Assembly: GCF_013912375.1 (NCBI RefSeq)
Contig: NZ_JACETV010000011.1
Coordinates: 1-64,000 of the forward strand
Direction: 5' to 3'
Length of the DNA stretch: 64,000 bases
Source of the DNA: Emticicia sp. BO119
GTDB taxonomy: Bacteria; Bacteroidota; Bacteroidia; Cytophagales; Spirosomataceae
Both the position numbers and the translations under genes were made by a program. The notes beneath the pieces are model-generated. The model was not told the DNA's origin. It searched no databases and was given only the letters and a program-made list of their open reading frames with translations. Shown here one piece after another: positions 16,235 to 25,205 of this stretch (within the stretch, counting starts at the first letter, position 1; each line of letters begins with the position of its first letter).

Positions 16235-18322
16235 TTAACCCAAAATATCGGCCAAATCTAAAATAAACGCGTATTCTTTTGCAATCAGTTTTAAGGAAGC
16301 GAACCTTCCTGATGCGCCACCATGACCAGCTTCCATGTCTATATATATCAATAATAAATTGCTGTCGGTTTTTAACGTACGTAACCTGGCAACCCACTTG
16401 GCAGGCTCAAAGTATTGCACTTGTGAGTCGTGTAAACCAGTAGTTACCAGTAGATTAGGATAATCTTTTTTATTGACATTATCGTAAGGAGAATACGAAA
16501 GCATGTATTCATACGAGTCTCTGTTTTTAGGGTTTCCCCACTCTTCAAACTCACCCGTTGTTAAAGGAATGCTTTCGTCTAACATGGTTGTTACCACATC
16601 TACAAAGGGCACAGAGGCTACTATTCCTTTGTATAAGTCAGGCCTCATGTTAGCAATAGCTCCCATTAGTAAACCACCAGCGCTGCCACCCATTGCAAAT
16701 AGTTTGGCCGGGCTGCAATACTGATTAGCAATTAGAAATTCAGAGCAATCAATGAAGTCGTTGAAGGTGTTGATTTTTTTAAACATTTTACCATTATCAT
16801 ACCATTCTCGACCCATTTCCTGACCACCTCTGATGTGGGCAATAGCATAGATAAATCCCCTGTCGAGCAGGCTTAAACGAACAGAGCTGAAGGTGGCATC
16901 TGTAGAGTATCCATATGAACCATACGAATACTGAAGGAGCGGTGCTTTGCCGTTAAGTTGTGTGCCTTTCTTATATACTATCGAGAGTGGAACTCTCGCT
17001 CCATCTCTTGCAATAACAAAAACTCTTTCGGACACATAATTGTTTTTATTAAATTCACCAATTACGGCCTGTTCTTTTTTCAGGTCTTTGAACCGGGTAT
17101 CTAAATTATAATCAAAAGTAGAAGCAGGGGTAGTAAGTGAGGTATAAATAAAGCGTAAAATATTCGTATTAAATTCATGATTAGCTCCTATATAGGCATC
17201 ATAGGTTGGTTCGCCAAAATCTACATAATGTTCTTCTTTGGTGTGTTGATTAATAACTCTCAGGTGAATCAGACCCTCGTTTCTTTCCTGCAACACGAGG
17301 TGATTTTCAAAAACCTCTATCGACTCAAGCAATACTTCTTTTCTATGGGGTATTACGTCTTTCCATCTGGTCTTATCAGCCACCTGTTTTTCTTTTACTT
17401 CCATTAACTTGAAGTTAATGGCTTCGTCCTGATTGGTCTTGATATAAAACTTATCTCCAAAATGTTCAATATTATATTCATGTCCGCGTACTCTTTCTGA
17501 AAAAACCTTAAACTCACCCATTGGTTTTGCGGCATCTAACAAGCGGTATTCGGTAGAAACTCCATTATGATCACAACCGATAGCAATGTATTTTTTTGAC
17601 TTCATCCGATACAGTCCCATATAGAACTGATTGTCTTTTTCTTCATATACCAATACATCACTTTTTACATCGGTATCTAAAATATGCCGCCATACCTGAT
17701 ACCCCAAGAGTGTTTGCTGATCTCTTCTGATATAGAAAAATGTCTTGTTATCGCTGGCCCAGGCATAGTTACCGCCTTCGGTATTTTTTATCTGATCTTT
17801 GTATAGTTTGCCTGTTTGCAGGTTTTTAAATCTTACTGTATAATTCCGGCGACTAACAGTATCAATTCCATAGGCTAATATCTCTTCATTGTCGGTTATT
17901 TCGTAGCCGCCTATGTTAAAATAAGATTTGTTTTTGCCCAGTTTGTTACCATCTAATAAAATCTCTTCAGGTGCGTCAGGGCTTTTATTTTTGCGGCAAT
18001 AAACGGGGTATTCGCCTCCTTCAATGAATCGGACATAATAGTAGTAGTTGCCATCTTTTACTGGTACAGATTCATCCTGTTCTTTAATACGGCTCTTCAT
18101 TTCCTGAAAAAGCTTTTCTTCAAAGGGCTTTACAGGAGCCATTACCTGGGCTAAGTAATCGTTTTCGGCATTCAGATAAGCCAGTACTTCCGGATTTTCT
18201 CTTTCATTAAGCCAGTAATAATTGTCAATCCGGGTATGCCCGTGAATTGATAACTCTTTGGTCTGTATTTTTGCTATCGGTGTGGTAATACCGTCATGCT
18301 TCATTAATTGTCCCATACTCAT
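16235..18322 (-). CDS. ptrB: Oligopeptidase B (S9A prolyl oligopeptidase family)
   Basis: A 695-residue serine peptidase that cuts short peptides after basic residues. The beta-propeller spans about 75-410. The alpha/beta-hydrolase domain has the nucleophile in GGSAGGLLMGA, the Asp in TGLHDSQVQYFEP and the His in EAGHGGASGRF. The N-terminal HGHTRIDNYYWLNERENPEVLAYL is a family mark, and the LDESIPLTTGEFEEWGNP segment is typical of oligopeptidase B rather than prolyl oligopeptidase. No signal peptide is evident, so it is probably cytoplasmic. It is monocistronic as far as can be seen. Confidence 0.93.
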   Translation of the reverse strand: MSMGQLMKHDGITTPIAKIQTKELSIHGHTRIDNYYWLNERENPEVLAYLNAENDYLAQVMAPVKPFEEKLFQEMKSRIKEQDESVPVKDGNYYYYVRFIEGGEYPVYCRKNKSPDAPEEILLDGNKLGKNKSYFNIGGYEITDNEEILAYGIDTVSRRNYTVRFKNLQTGKLYKDQIKNTEGGNYAWASDNKTFFYIRRDQQTLLGYQVWRHILDTDVKSDVLVYEEKDNQFYMGLYRMKSKKYIAIGCDHNGVSTEYRLLDAAKPMGEFKVFSERVRGHEYNIEHFGDKFYIKTNQDEAINFKLMEVKEKQVADKTRWKDVIPHRKEVLLESIEVFENHLVLQERNEGLIHLRVINQHTKEEHYVDFGEPTYDAYIGANHEFNTNILRFIYTSLTTPASTFDYNLDTRFKDLKKEQAVIGEFNKNNYVSERVFVIARDGARVPLSIVYKKGTQLNGKAPLLQYSYGSYGYSTDATFSSVRLSLLDRGFIYAIAHIRGGQEMGREWYDNGKMFKKINTFNDFIDCSEFLIANQYCSPAKLFAMGGSAGGLLMGAIANMRPDLYKGIVASVPFVDVVTTMLDESIPLTTGEFEEWGNPKNRDSYEYMLSYSPYDNVNKKDYPNLLVTTGLHDSQVQYFEPAKWVARLRTLKTDSNLLLIYIDMEAGHGGASGRFASLKLIAKEYAFILDLADILG

Positions 18323-18638
18323 TTATATGATAATTCAAATCTTCCGAAACCTTTTTTAAGGAGCCTATCCGATATAGGGTGGGGCAACAAATAAACTGTT
18401 TTTTTGCCAATATTGTTGAAAGTGGTGGTTGAAATCAAAAATTAATTTATTATTAACAGACGAGAGAAACAGGCAAAATGTATCAGGTTATTGTGTTATT
18501 TTTTGCGTAATTAAACGGTTAATAGTGGCAAGAATAACCAAAGTAAAGTAGGTTTTTGTTAAAATGAAAAAAATAACGATTTTTACACTAATATTACACA
18601 CCAAACTAAATTGACCTAAACACTTAAATTACAGGTAG
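18323..18638. other. Divergent intergenic region between ptrB and the M28 peptidase
   Basis: 316 bp separating two genes that point away from each other, so it should hold both promoters. I did not find an exact TAnnTTTG box on either strand and see no strong hairpin. Confidence 0.4.
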
Positions 18639-20120
18639 ATGAGAAAGAAAATTTTATTTTTAACGCTTACTGTTAGTGTTACGTTATTTTCGGCGTTTAT
18701 AAACCCAGCTGATGAACTTGAAGCACTTTTTGCAAAGATTAATGATGACGTTTTGAATCGCGGCCGGGCCTATGAAACATTAGGAGAGGCTACGTCTTCA
18801 ATAGGTCATCGGCTGACGGGAAGTCCGAACGGAAAAAAAGCGGAAGATTTTGCCTATAAACTATTGAAAGAATATGGGTTTGCCGATGTAAAGTATATGC
18901 CTTTTGAGGTGGAGTCGTGGGCGAGAGATACCGTTAGCCTGTCTATTGTGCCTAAAGGGAGTGATAATTTTCGTGAGGTAGAAGTAGTGGCGCTGGCACA
19001 TTCTCCGGTTTCTTCACATATCAAAGGCCCGATTGTTGATTGTGGAGATGGTATTGAGGCTGATTTTGAAAAAGTAAAAGATGAGGTAAAAGGTAAAATA
19101 GCCTTGTTCAATATCAATCTTCAAGCACCTGAGAATAAGGGTAAGAAAAACCTGCATCGTTCTGAAAAAACGGCTTTAGCTATTAAATATGGTGCTGCCG
19201 GAGTAATTATTGCTAACGCAGTAGAAGGAGGAGTGTTATTGACTGGAACCGCTTCGGTTACAGGGGCTTTGATTCCGATTCCGGCGGTGTGTGTATCGGT
19301 AGAGAGTGGTAAGGCTATCCGTAAATGGATGAATGATGAGAAGAGTATCTGGGCGGTAATTGATATGCAGAATTTCAGCCGACCTATCAGAGCCAGAAAT
19401 GTGATAGCCACGCTACCAGGTAGTTCTAAAAAATATGCAAAGGATAAAATTGTGATTGGGGGCCACCTGGATTCGTGGGATTTGGCTACAGGAGCAATGG
19501 ATAATGGCATTGGCTCTTTTACGGTATTAGATGTAGCCAGGGTTTTTCAGTCTTTAAAACTGAAACCTAAACGTACTATAGAGTTTGTGATGTTTATGGG
19601 CGAGGAGCAAGGTTTGTTAGGCTCTAAAGCTCTGGTGAAGAAGTATAAGGATGAAGGAAAATTAGATCAGATTCAACTGATGATGAATCTTGATATGGTT
19701 AATAATGCCAGAGGGTTTAATGCAATGGGACGTCCTGAACTACGTGCCTTCTTTGATGAAACAGGTAAAAAAATAAAGGCAGTAGACTCAACCTTTACCA
19801 ATACCAATCCTAATTCAGCAGGTTTGCATTCTGACCATCAGCCATTCATGATTCAGGGCGTTCCGGTTTGTTCGCCATCAGGAAGTTTTCCGGTAAAAGC
19901 GTATAACTGTTACCATGCCAATTGTGACCGTTTTGATTTGATTGACAAAAAGCAAATTAACAATAATGTACGTTTTACAGCTATGATGTTATATGCTTTA
20001 GCTAATGCTGATGCGCTGCCAGTGAAGAAAATGAATGATAATGATACCAAGGAGTTTTTGATTAAACAAAATCTCAAAAATGAATTGATTATAGGTAAAG
20101 ACTGGCGTTGGGAGCAATAA
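18639..20120 (+). CDS. Secreted M28-family zinc aminopeptidase with PA domain
   Basis: 493 residues with a signal peptide (about 1-20). A PA-type insert (about 110-245, with GADGIIVAN-like AAGVIIANAV) precedes the catalytic metallopeptidase. The two-zinc site is complete: H and D in GGHLDSWDLATGAMDNG, the catalytic EE in FMGEEQGLLGS, D in NLDMVNN and the last His in NCYHANCDRFD. It is expected to remove N-terminal residues from peptides in the periplasm or at the surface. It is the only plus-strand gene in this stretch and ends at a hairpin shared with the convergent gene. Confidence 0.9.
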   Translation: MRKKILFLTLTVSVTLFSAFINPADELEALFAKINDDVLNRGRAYETLGEATSSIGHRLTGSPNGKKAEDFAYKLLKEYGFADVKYMPFEVESWARDTVSLSIVPKGSDNFREVEVVALAHSPVSSHIKGPIVDCGDGIEADFEKVKDEVKGKIALFNINLQAPENKGKKNLHRSEKTALAIKYGAAGVIIANAVEGGVLLTGTASVTGALIPIPAVCVSVESGKAIRKWMNDEKSIWAVIDMQNFSRPIRARNVIATLPGSSKKYAKDKIVIGGHLDSWDLATGAMDNGIGSFTVLDVARVFQSLKLKPKRTIEFVMFMGEEQGLLGSKALVKKYKDEGKLDQIQLMMNLDMVNNARGFNAMGRPELRAFFDETGKKIKAVDSTFTNTNPNSAGLHSDHQPFMIQGVPVCSPSGSFPVKAYNCYHANCDRFDLIDKKQINNNVRFTAMMLYALANADALPVKKMNDNDTKEFLIKQNLKNELIIGKDWRWEQ

Positions 20121-20137
20121 GAATTTTAAAGTATTAT

Positions 20138-20171
20138 AAAAAATGCCCTCATACTGATGAGGGCATTTTTT
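20138..20171. terminator. Bidirectional rho-independent terminator
   Basis: A perfect 15-bp stem (AAAAAATGCCCTCAT and its complement) with a 4-nt loop has T runs on both strands, so it can end the M28 gene on plus and the ABC-operon on minus. It overlaps the stop codon of the minus-strand gene at 20170. Confidence 0.92.
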
Positions 20172-20865
20172 ATTGCAAAAGACCTGATTTCTGTAATAAG
20201 AGCAGATGTTCTTTTGTAGCATTTATCTTAGCTGAGGGACTTATTTTCAGAGATACTTTATTGAGTTTGACTTCTCCCAATTCAATTTCAGACTGTTTTT
20301 GGAGATTTATATCGAGCCTATCAACAACACAGTTTTTGATAAGTCTTACTTTTGCCACATCAGTCGTATTGACATCTAAATCTTTAATTTCTGTGTTTGT
20401 AATGGTTATTTCTGCATTTCTTTCAATGCTTGTGTGCAGCTGATTAAGAGAAAGTCTGTTGAGATATATCCTGCCAGCATTAGCTTCTATTTTTTCTGGA
20501 TTTATACCTGAGAGAAAAATATCTAAGCCATACGAATAGGGGAGTGTGCTGTGGATAATAAGTGTATCGCCTGACTGTGAATAGGTAACGTATTTTCTGA
20601 AAAAGGTATTTCTTGGTAAAATTAATGCCCTTTCATTGCCAGGAATACAACTTACTGAAAATTCATTAATGGCATCTCCTTTATTGCGATCGCTCCCTTG
20701 AATGATTAAGAACCTTATGGGTTTCAATGCTACGCGGTCAGCATTACGAAATTTGTCTTTCATGTTAATCTTCTTGTATTCTGCCTTTAATTGGAACGCC
20801 GTAAAAACCATTGCAGAAATTAATAGTCCTAAAAAGGCTAATAAGAGTTTATTGCTTGTTTTCAT
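20170..20865 (-). CDS. Membrane-anchored beta-helix-like protein, function unknown
   Basis: 231 residues with an N-terminal membrane helix (about 6-25). It then has a repetitive beta-rich body with regular strand pattern (IEANAGRIYLNRLSLNQLHTS, KDLDVNTTDVAKVRLIK). The body resembles the putative-adhesin/GIN-type beta-solenoid proteins of Bacteroidota, but I cannot assign it firmly. It is the last gene of the ABC transporter / GntR operon, and its ATG overlaps the regulator's stop (ATGA). The context suggests a role in envelope stress or in the same export process as the transporter. Confidence 0.65.
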   Translation of the reverse strand: MKTSNKLLLAFLGLLISAMVFTAFQLKAEYKKINMKDKFRNADRVALKPIRFLIIQGSDRNKGDAINEFSVSCIPGNERALILPRNTFFRKYVTYSQSGDTLIIHSTLPYSYGLDIFLSGINPEKIEANAGRIYLNRLSLNQLHTSIERNAEITITNTEIKDLDVNTTDVAKVRLIKNCVVDRLDINLQKQSEIELGEVKLNKVSLKISPSAKINATKEHLLLLQKSGLLQ

Positions 20866-21257
20866 ATTTTTGTATCAATGGAAAAGGTTTCGGTTTTCTC
20901 TTTCTTAAAAATTTCAAATCGATTTCTTAATTCGTCAAAATCAATATTCAGGAGGTCAATATTCCGGAAGAAAAGCGGCAGGTCATTTTTCAGAAAATCT
21001 TCTTTCCTGAAAGCTAAGGCTTTGCTTTTGCCATCTTCCGTAACAAAGTATCCCATACCACGTTTGGTAAAGATGATTTCTTTCTGGGTCAGAAACTCAT
21101 AAGTACGAGCTACTGTATTAGGATTCACTTCCAAGCTTACGGCTAATTCTCGAACAGACGGAATTTTCTCACCCTCACGCCATTGGACTAACAATATATT
21201 TTCGCAAACCATCTCGGCAATCTGCAGATAAATGGCCTGATTGTTTCTGAATTCCAT
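20862..21257 (-). CDS. GntR-family regulator, YtrA subfamily
   Basis: 131 residues, the short length of the YtrA branch: a winged helix-turn-helix (about 10-75, with KIPSVRELAVSLEVNPNTVARTY and KRGMGYFV) and only a short helical tail for dimerisation, lacking an effector domain. YtrA-type regulators commonly sit in and repress an operon for an ABC transporter, as here. It lies 4 nt after the permease gene. A palindrome-like site upstream of the operon (23003-23028) is its probable operator. Confidence 0.88.
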   Translation of the reverse strand: MEFRNNQAIYLQIAEMVCENILLVQWREGEKIPSVRELAVSLEVNPNTVARTYEFLTQKEIIFTKRGMGYFVTEDGKSKALAFRKEDFLKNDLPLFFRNIDLLNIDFDELRNRFEIFKKEKTETFSIDTKI

Positions 21258-21261
21258 GAGC

Positions 21262-22077
21262 TTAAATTTCTTTTTCCTTGAGTTTCAAAAAGGTAATAAA
21301 TATAAAAAACAGAGCTGTTCCTAAAGTTAAAGTCAGGTTGATAATATAACTTGTAGGAGAAGGAATACTTATTGTATCAGCCACATTTTCATCAGTGCTT
21401 AGGAAATAAATCTCTGTTGGGGTGAATATACTTCCACCAAAGTCTTTATTTCCAATAGTATCTGCAAGAATATTTCTTTTGATTATAGTAAATAGATAGA
21501 TTAGTGAAAAGAAGAATATAAAAACCAGCAAGGCAGTTTTTATATAAGAATGTTTTTCAAATAACAGGCTGCTCAATAATGCAATGGGTTGTAATACCAA
21601 AAAAAGAAGGGTTATTGACAATATAAAAGAATGTGGGTCTCTGAAACTTAACGGGTTTAAATCCCAAGTATCTATTTTTACAGTAACAACTGATTGAATG
21701 GTATGGACATAGATAGCGTCTAATGTAAAAAACAGTACAATGTACACTATAGGGAATATAAGTGAGGCATAGAAGATTGCTGCCAGCAATTTCTCAAAAG
21801 CTGTGGCAGGTAAAAGTAGAAAATTGATATTCTGGCCTTTGTTTGAAAAATCTTTCCATAGAAAATTGGCAAATAGTGTCCCAGAAATCAAAAGTCCAAT
21901 ACTGTAGATTGTCTGACGAGAAAGGTAAGCAATAATATGAGTTCTATCGGTAGTCAGAAAATGAAATAAACAATATAGAGATATAAGCACGCCCAATGCA
22001 ATTGCCCAGATTCTATAATTTTCTATCCAGGTTTTTTTGATTAATAGAAAAAGTCTTTTAGTACTGAAATGAGTCAT
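21262..22077 (-). CDS. ABC transporter permease-like membrane protein
   Basis: 271 residues with about six hydrophobic helices (near 22-42, 53-72, 91-112, 145-168, 176-197 and 242-263) and no soluble domain. This fits an ABC-2-like permease that pairs with the preceding ATPase. The sequence is not similar enough to any transporter I recall to name a substrate. It starts 11 nt after the ATPase stop and is followed after 4 nt by the YtrA-type regulator. Confidence 0.72.
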   Translation of the reverse strand: MTHFSTKRLFLLIKKTWIENYRIWAIALGVLISLYCLFHFLTTDRTHIIAYLSRQTIYSIGLLISGTLFANFLWKDFSNKGQNINFLLLPATAFEKLLAAIFYASLIFPIVYIVLFFTLDAIYVHTIQSVVTVKIDTWDLNPLSFRDPHSFILSITLLFLVLQPIALLSSLLFEKHSYIKTALLVFIFFFSLIYLFTIIKRNILADTIGNKDFGGSIFTPTEIYFLSTDENVADTISIPSPTSYIINLTLTLGTALFFIFITFLKLKEKEI

Positions 22078-22088
22078 GTTCTTGAAAT

Positions 22089-22976
22089 TTAAGCGTGGTA
22101 GTTGTTGATCAGATTATTATCGAACATTTGTTGTAACAGGTCTTTTTTATGTAATACAGCATTAAAGAGTAATTCTAAATCGACCTTGGTATGTTCGTGT
22201 GTCAGGTTAGGCATAACTTTCATTAAGCCCATAATTGTTTGTTCGGTGTAGAAAGCTGTCTGTAGATTTTCGGTATTCGCTGTAGCCTTAAAGCTGAGAC
22301 GTTCGCTTATATGTTCGATTGATTGTTGTAATACAATCGTATTTTCTTCTAAAATAATGATATTGTCAATCAATCCATCAAGGTCTTTTACATGGTGTGT
22401 AGAAACAATGATAGCTTGTTCGTCAGATATAGTTGAGGCAATCAATTTACGAAACTGTCTTTTAGAAGGAATATCCAGGCCATTTGTAGGCTCGTCTAAT
22501 ATCAGTAGTTGCACATTAGTTGCCAGGCCAAAGCCTATTAATACTTTTTTCTTTTGCCCATACGAGAGTTTAGAAAGTTTATCTGATTTAGATAACTGAA
22601 ATTCTTTTAAATAATTTTCAAACTGCTCGTGATTGAATTTAGCATAAAACGGACTATTGATGTTCACAAATTCGGATATGCTGATAGCAGGTGTGTGAAA
22701 TTCTTCAGGTAGAAAGTACAGGTTTTCAAGGGTGGCTATACTTCGTTTACAGGTGTCAATACCATTAAACTGGCAGGTGCCTTCTTTGGGGAATAGCAAA
22801 CCTGCCATTAGTCGCAGAAAAGATGATTTCCCGGCACCATTCCGACCGAGTAAACCATAAATGTTTCCTTGCTTGAGTGTTAGCGAAAGATTATCAAAGA
22901 GCGGTTTTCGTCGGTTATAGCCAAAGCTAAGGTTCTGAATAGTAAGCATAAAAGAGTTATTTAAAGTGACAGCCAT
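22089..22976 (-). CDS. ABC transporter ATP-binding protein
   Basis: 295 residues; a start at Met10 (22949) is also possible, since the conserved domain begins MLTIQNLSFGY. Walker A is GLLGRNGAGKSS (41-52), the signature is KLSYGQKKK (about 135-143), Walker B is LLILDEPTNGLD (about 155-166) and the switch His is in VSTHHVKDLD. A non-conserved C-terminal tail of about 80 residues follows. It is the first gene of a four-gene operon (ATPase, permease, YtrA regulator, membrane protein), an arrangement like B. subtilis ytr and bcr-type operons that respond to envelope stress. Confidence 0.9.
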   Translation of the reverse strand: MAVTLNNSFMLTIQNLSFGYNRRKPLFDNLSLTLKQGNIYGLLGRNGAGKSSFLRLMAGLLFPKEGTCQFNGIDTCKRSIATLENLYFLPEEFHTPAISISEFVNINSPFYAKFNHEQFENYLKEFQLSKSDKLSKLSYGQKKKVLIGFGLATNVQLLILDEPTNGLDIPSKRQFRKLIASTISDEQAIIVSTHHVKDLDGLIDNIIILEENTIVLQQSIEHISERLSFKATANTENLQTAFYTEQTIMGLMKVMPNLTHEHTKVDLELLFNAVLHKKDLLQQMFDNNLINNYHA

Positions 22977-23002
22977 TTTATCAATGAATATTTAGATTTG
23001 TA

Positions 23003-23028
23003 TAGTGTATTAGTTAAATAGTGCACTA
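23003..23028. promoter_or_regulatory. Candidate YtrA-type operator
   Basis: TAGTGTA-N12-TGCACTA forms an inverted repeat 27 bp upstream of the ABC ATPase start. It closely resembles the AGTGTA/TACACT operator known for YtrA-subfamily regulators, one of which is encoded in this operon. It may also act on the divergent YifB gene. Confidence 0.55.
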
Positions 23029-23116
23029 CAAAATAAGCTTATAGATTTTTATTAAACAAGCATTTTGTAGATTTTTTTAGCATTGCCATAGCGCAATAGT
23101 TTCAGAAGAAATATTG

Positions 23117-23124
23117 TAGTTTTG
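23117..23124 (+). promoter_or_regulatory. Candidate -7 element of yifB
   Basis: TAGTTTTG matches TAnnTTTG exactly, 49 nt before the ATG. No TTTG was found at a good -33 distance. Confidence 0.4.
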
Positions 23125-23173
23125 TAAAATACTGATTGGAAGTTTTAACTTAGTAGAACAAATAGAATATTAT

Positions 23174-24715
23174 ATGTTATCAAAAACCTTTGGTGCTGCT
23201 GTGTATGGTGTAAATGCCACCTTGATAACTGTCGAAGTAAGTGTGATGCAAGGTGTGGGGATGTCGATTGTAGGATTACCCGATGGAGCTGTGAAAGAAA
23301 GCCAACAAAGAATAGACGCTGCACTTAAACATGGGAATTACCAGGTTTCCCGACAAAAGACAGTGATTAATTTAGCCCCGGCTGATATTCGGAAAGAGGG
23401 GTCGGCCTATGATTTACCAATGGCAATAGGGATATTGACTGCCGGAGAGCATATAAAACCTGCTAAGAATCTGGAAGAATATGTGATTTTAGGTGAATTG
23501 GCCTTAGATGGTATGCTTCGGCCGATCAAAGGTGTTTTGCCTATTGCCATTGAGGCCCGAAAGAATAAGCTGAAAGGTTTTATTCTTCCGGTTGAAAATG
23601 CAATGGAGGCATCTATTGTAAATAATTTAGATGTAATAGGCGTAGAAACCCTGAAAGATGCTATTGATTTTCTGATAGGTGTCAGGGAAATTGAACCATT
23701 GATAACCGATACAAGAGATATTTTTTATAATGCTATCAGTGAATATGAGGCTGATTTCTCGCATGTACAAGGGCAGGAGAATATCAAGCGGGCTATGGAG
23801 ATAGCAGCCGCAGGTGGGCACAATGTAATTATGATTGGCCCACCGGGTGCTGGTAAAACTATGCTTGCTAAACGGCTGCCTTCTATCTTACCACCCTTGA
23901 CATTGCATGAAGCCTTAGAAACAACCAAGATACATTCGGTAGCGGGGAAGTTAGGAGTGAAAGCGTCTTTAATTGCCCGAAGACCATTCAGAGCACCACA
24001 TCATACCATTTCTGACGCAGCCCTGGTTGGTGGGGGTGGTTTCCCCCAACCGGGTGAAATCTCTTTAGCCCATAATGGTGTTTTGTTTTTAGATGAACTA
24101 CCTGAATTTAAAAGAACGGTTTTAGAGGTAATGCGTCAGCCTTTAGAAGAAAGAAAAGTAGTAATTTCAAGGACAAAACAGGCGGTTGAATTCCCAACAA
24201 ATTTTATGTTGGTGGCGAGTATGAACCCTTGCCCGTGTGGCTATTATAATCATCCTGAGAAGGATTGCACCTGTCCACCTGGTGCTGTGGGCAAGTATCT
24301 GAATAAAATATCAGGGCCATTATTAGATAGAATTGATTTACATGTAGAGGTAACACCTGTCAATTTTGACCAGATTTCATCTACCCGAAAGAACGAATCT
24401 TCTGCCACTATCAGAGAAAGAGTAGTAAAAGCCCGGGAAATACAGACAAAACGTTTTGAGAATTATCCAGAAATTCATTCAAATGCGATGATGCCACCGG
24501 AAATGGTAAAAGAGATTTGTGATATTGGTGAAGGAGGTAAAGTGTTATTAAAAAAAGCGATGGAGCGTTTAGGCTTATCAGCCAGAGCTTATGACAGAAT
24601 ATTGAAGGTGTCACGAACGATAGCTGATCTGGCAGAATCAGAAGAGATCAGGATTGAGCATTTAGCCGAAGCTATACAGTTCAGAAGTCTGGATAGAGAA
24701 AACTGGGCGGGGTGA
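23174..24715 (+). CDS. yifB: YifB/ComM-family Mg-chelatase-like AAA+ ATPase
   Basis: 513 residues, the usual length. The N-terminal Lon-like ChlI domain (VSVMQGVGMSIVGLPDGAVKES through ILGELALDG) is followed by the AAA+ core with Walker A GPPGAGKTMLA (about 222-232), RPFRAPHHTISDAALVGGG, Walker B VLFLDELPEF and sensor SMNPCPCGYY. The C-terminal Mg_chelatase_C part has LSARAYDRILKVSRTIADL. In competent bacteria ComM is a helicase that extends the D-loop during transformation; the role in Bacteroidota is less clear. It is a housekeeping gene. Confidence 0.93.
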   Translation: MLSKTFGAAVYGVNATLITVEVSVMQGVGMSIVGLPDGAVKESQQRIDAALKHGNYQVSRQKTVINLAPADIRKEGSAYDLPMAIGILTAGEHIKPAKNLEEYVILGELALDGMLRPIKGVLPIAIEARKNKLKGFILPVENAMEASIVNNLDVIGVETLKDAIDFLIGVREIEPLITDTRDIFYNAISEYEADFSHVQGQENIKRAMEIAAAGGHNVIMIGPPGAGKTMLAKRLPSILPPLTLHEALETTKIHSVAGKLGVKASLIARRPFRAPHHTISDAALVGGGGFPQPGEISLAHNGVLFLDELPEFKRTVLEVMRQPLEERKVVISRTKQAVEFPTNFMLVASMNPCPCGYYNHPEKDCTCPPGAVGKYLNKISGPLLDRIDLHVEVTPVNFDQISSTRKNESSATIRERVVKAREIQTKRFENYPEIHSNAMMPPEMVKEICDIGEGGKVLLKKAMERLGLSARAYDRILKVSRTIADLAESEEIRIEHLAEAIQFRSLDRENWAG

Positions 24716-24731
24716 GATTCCCTAAGATGTA

Positions 24732-25205
24732 ATGAAAGCGTTAGCAATATTGAAGCTAAAAAAATATTATCTGATGAAAGTATTTAGTAAAATACAGGTC
24801 TTTGTCCGTTTGAGCTTCCGACGGAAACTTCTTTTATCAGTATTGTTTCTGCTTTCATTGTATAGTTATATCATGCTTCTTTTTTTTAAAAAGAAAGCTA
24901 AGTTTGGAGAGAGGAACAAACCTGTTGTGAAATCAGGATCAGTCGATATGGAGTTAGTTAAAGATATTAGCTTTGCCATCAGAATTGTAAGTAAGTATAG
25001 CCCCTGGCAAAATGTCTGCCGGCATCAGGCCTTTCAGGCAAAAATGCTTTGCGATTTCAATAAAATACCATATACTATCTATATAGGCGTTAAAAAAAAT
25101 GAAGATGGAGTACTTGAAGGACACGCCTGGACAATAGTTAATGAACAGTTTATGACTGGTTTTTGCAAAGTTGAAGAGTATGTGATTCAAACCAGTTTTT
25201 CTTAG
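24732..25205 (+). CDS. Orphan lasso-peptide biosynthesis B2-like protease
   Basis: 157 residues (or 144 from the Met at 24771). The N-terminus (FVRLSFRRKLLLSVLFLLSL) is the positively charged entry and membrane helix seen in Bacteroidota B2 proteins. The rest is a Transglut_core3-like cysteine protease with Cys in NVCRHQAFQAKML and His in EGHAWTIV, joined by IPYTIYIGVKKNEDG. B2 proteins cut the leader from lasso precursors with the help of B1 (a PqqD-like domain) and hand the core to an asparagine-synthetase-like cyclase. Neither partner nor a transporter is next to it, so this may be a relic or act on a distant cluster. It is 16 nt downstream of yifB. Confidence 0.72.
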   Translation: MKALAILKLKKYYLMKVFSKIQVFVRLSFRRKLLLSVLFLLSLYSYIMLLFFKKKAKFGERNKPVVKSGSVDMELVKDISFAIRIVSKYSPWQNVCRHQAFQAKMLCDFNKIPYTIYIGVKKNEDGVLEGHAWTIVNEQFMTGFCKVEEYVIQTSFS

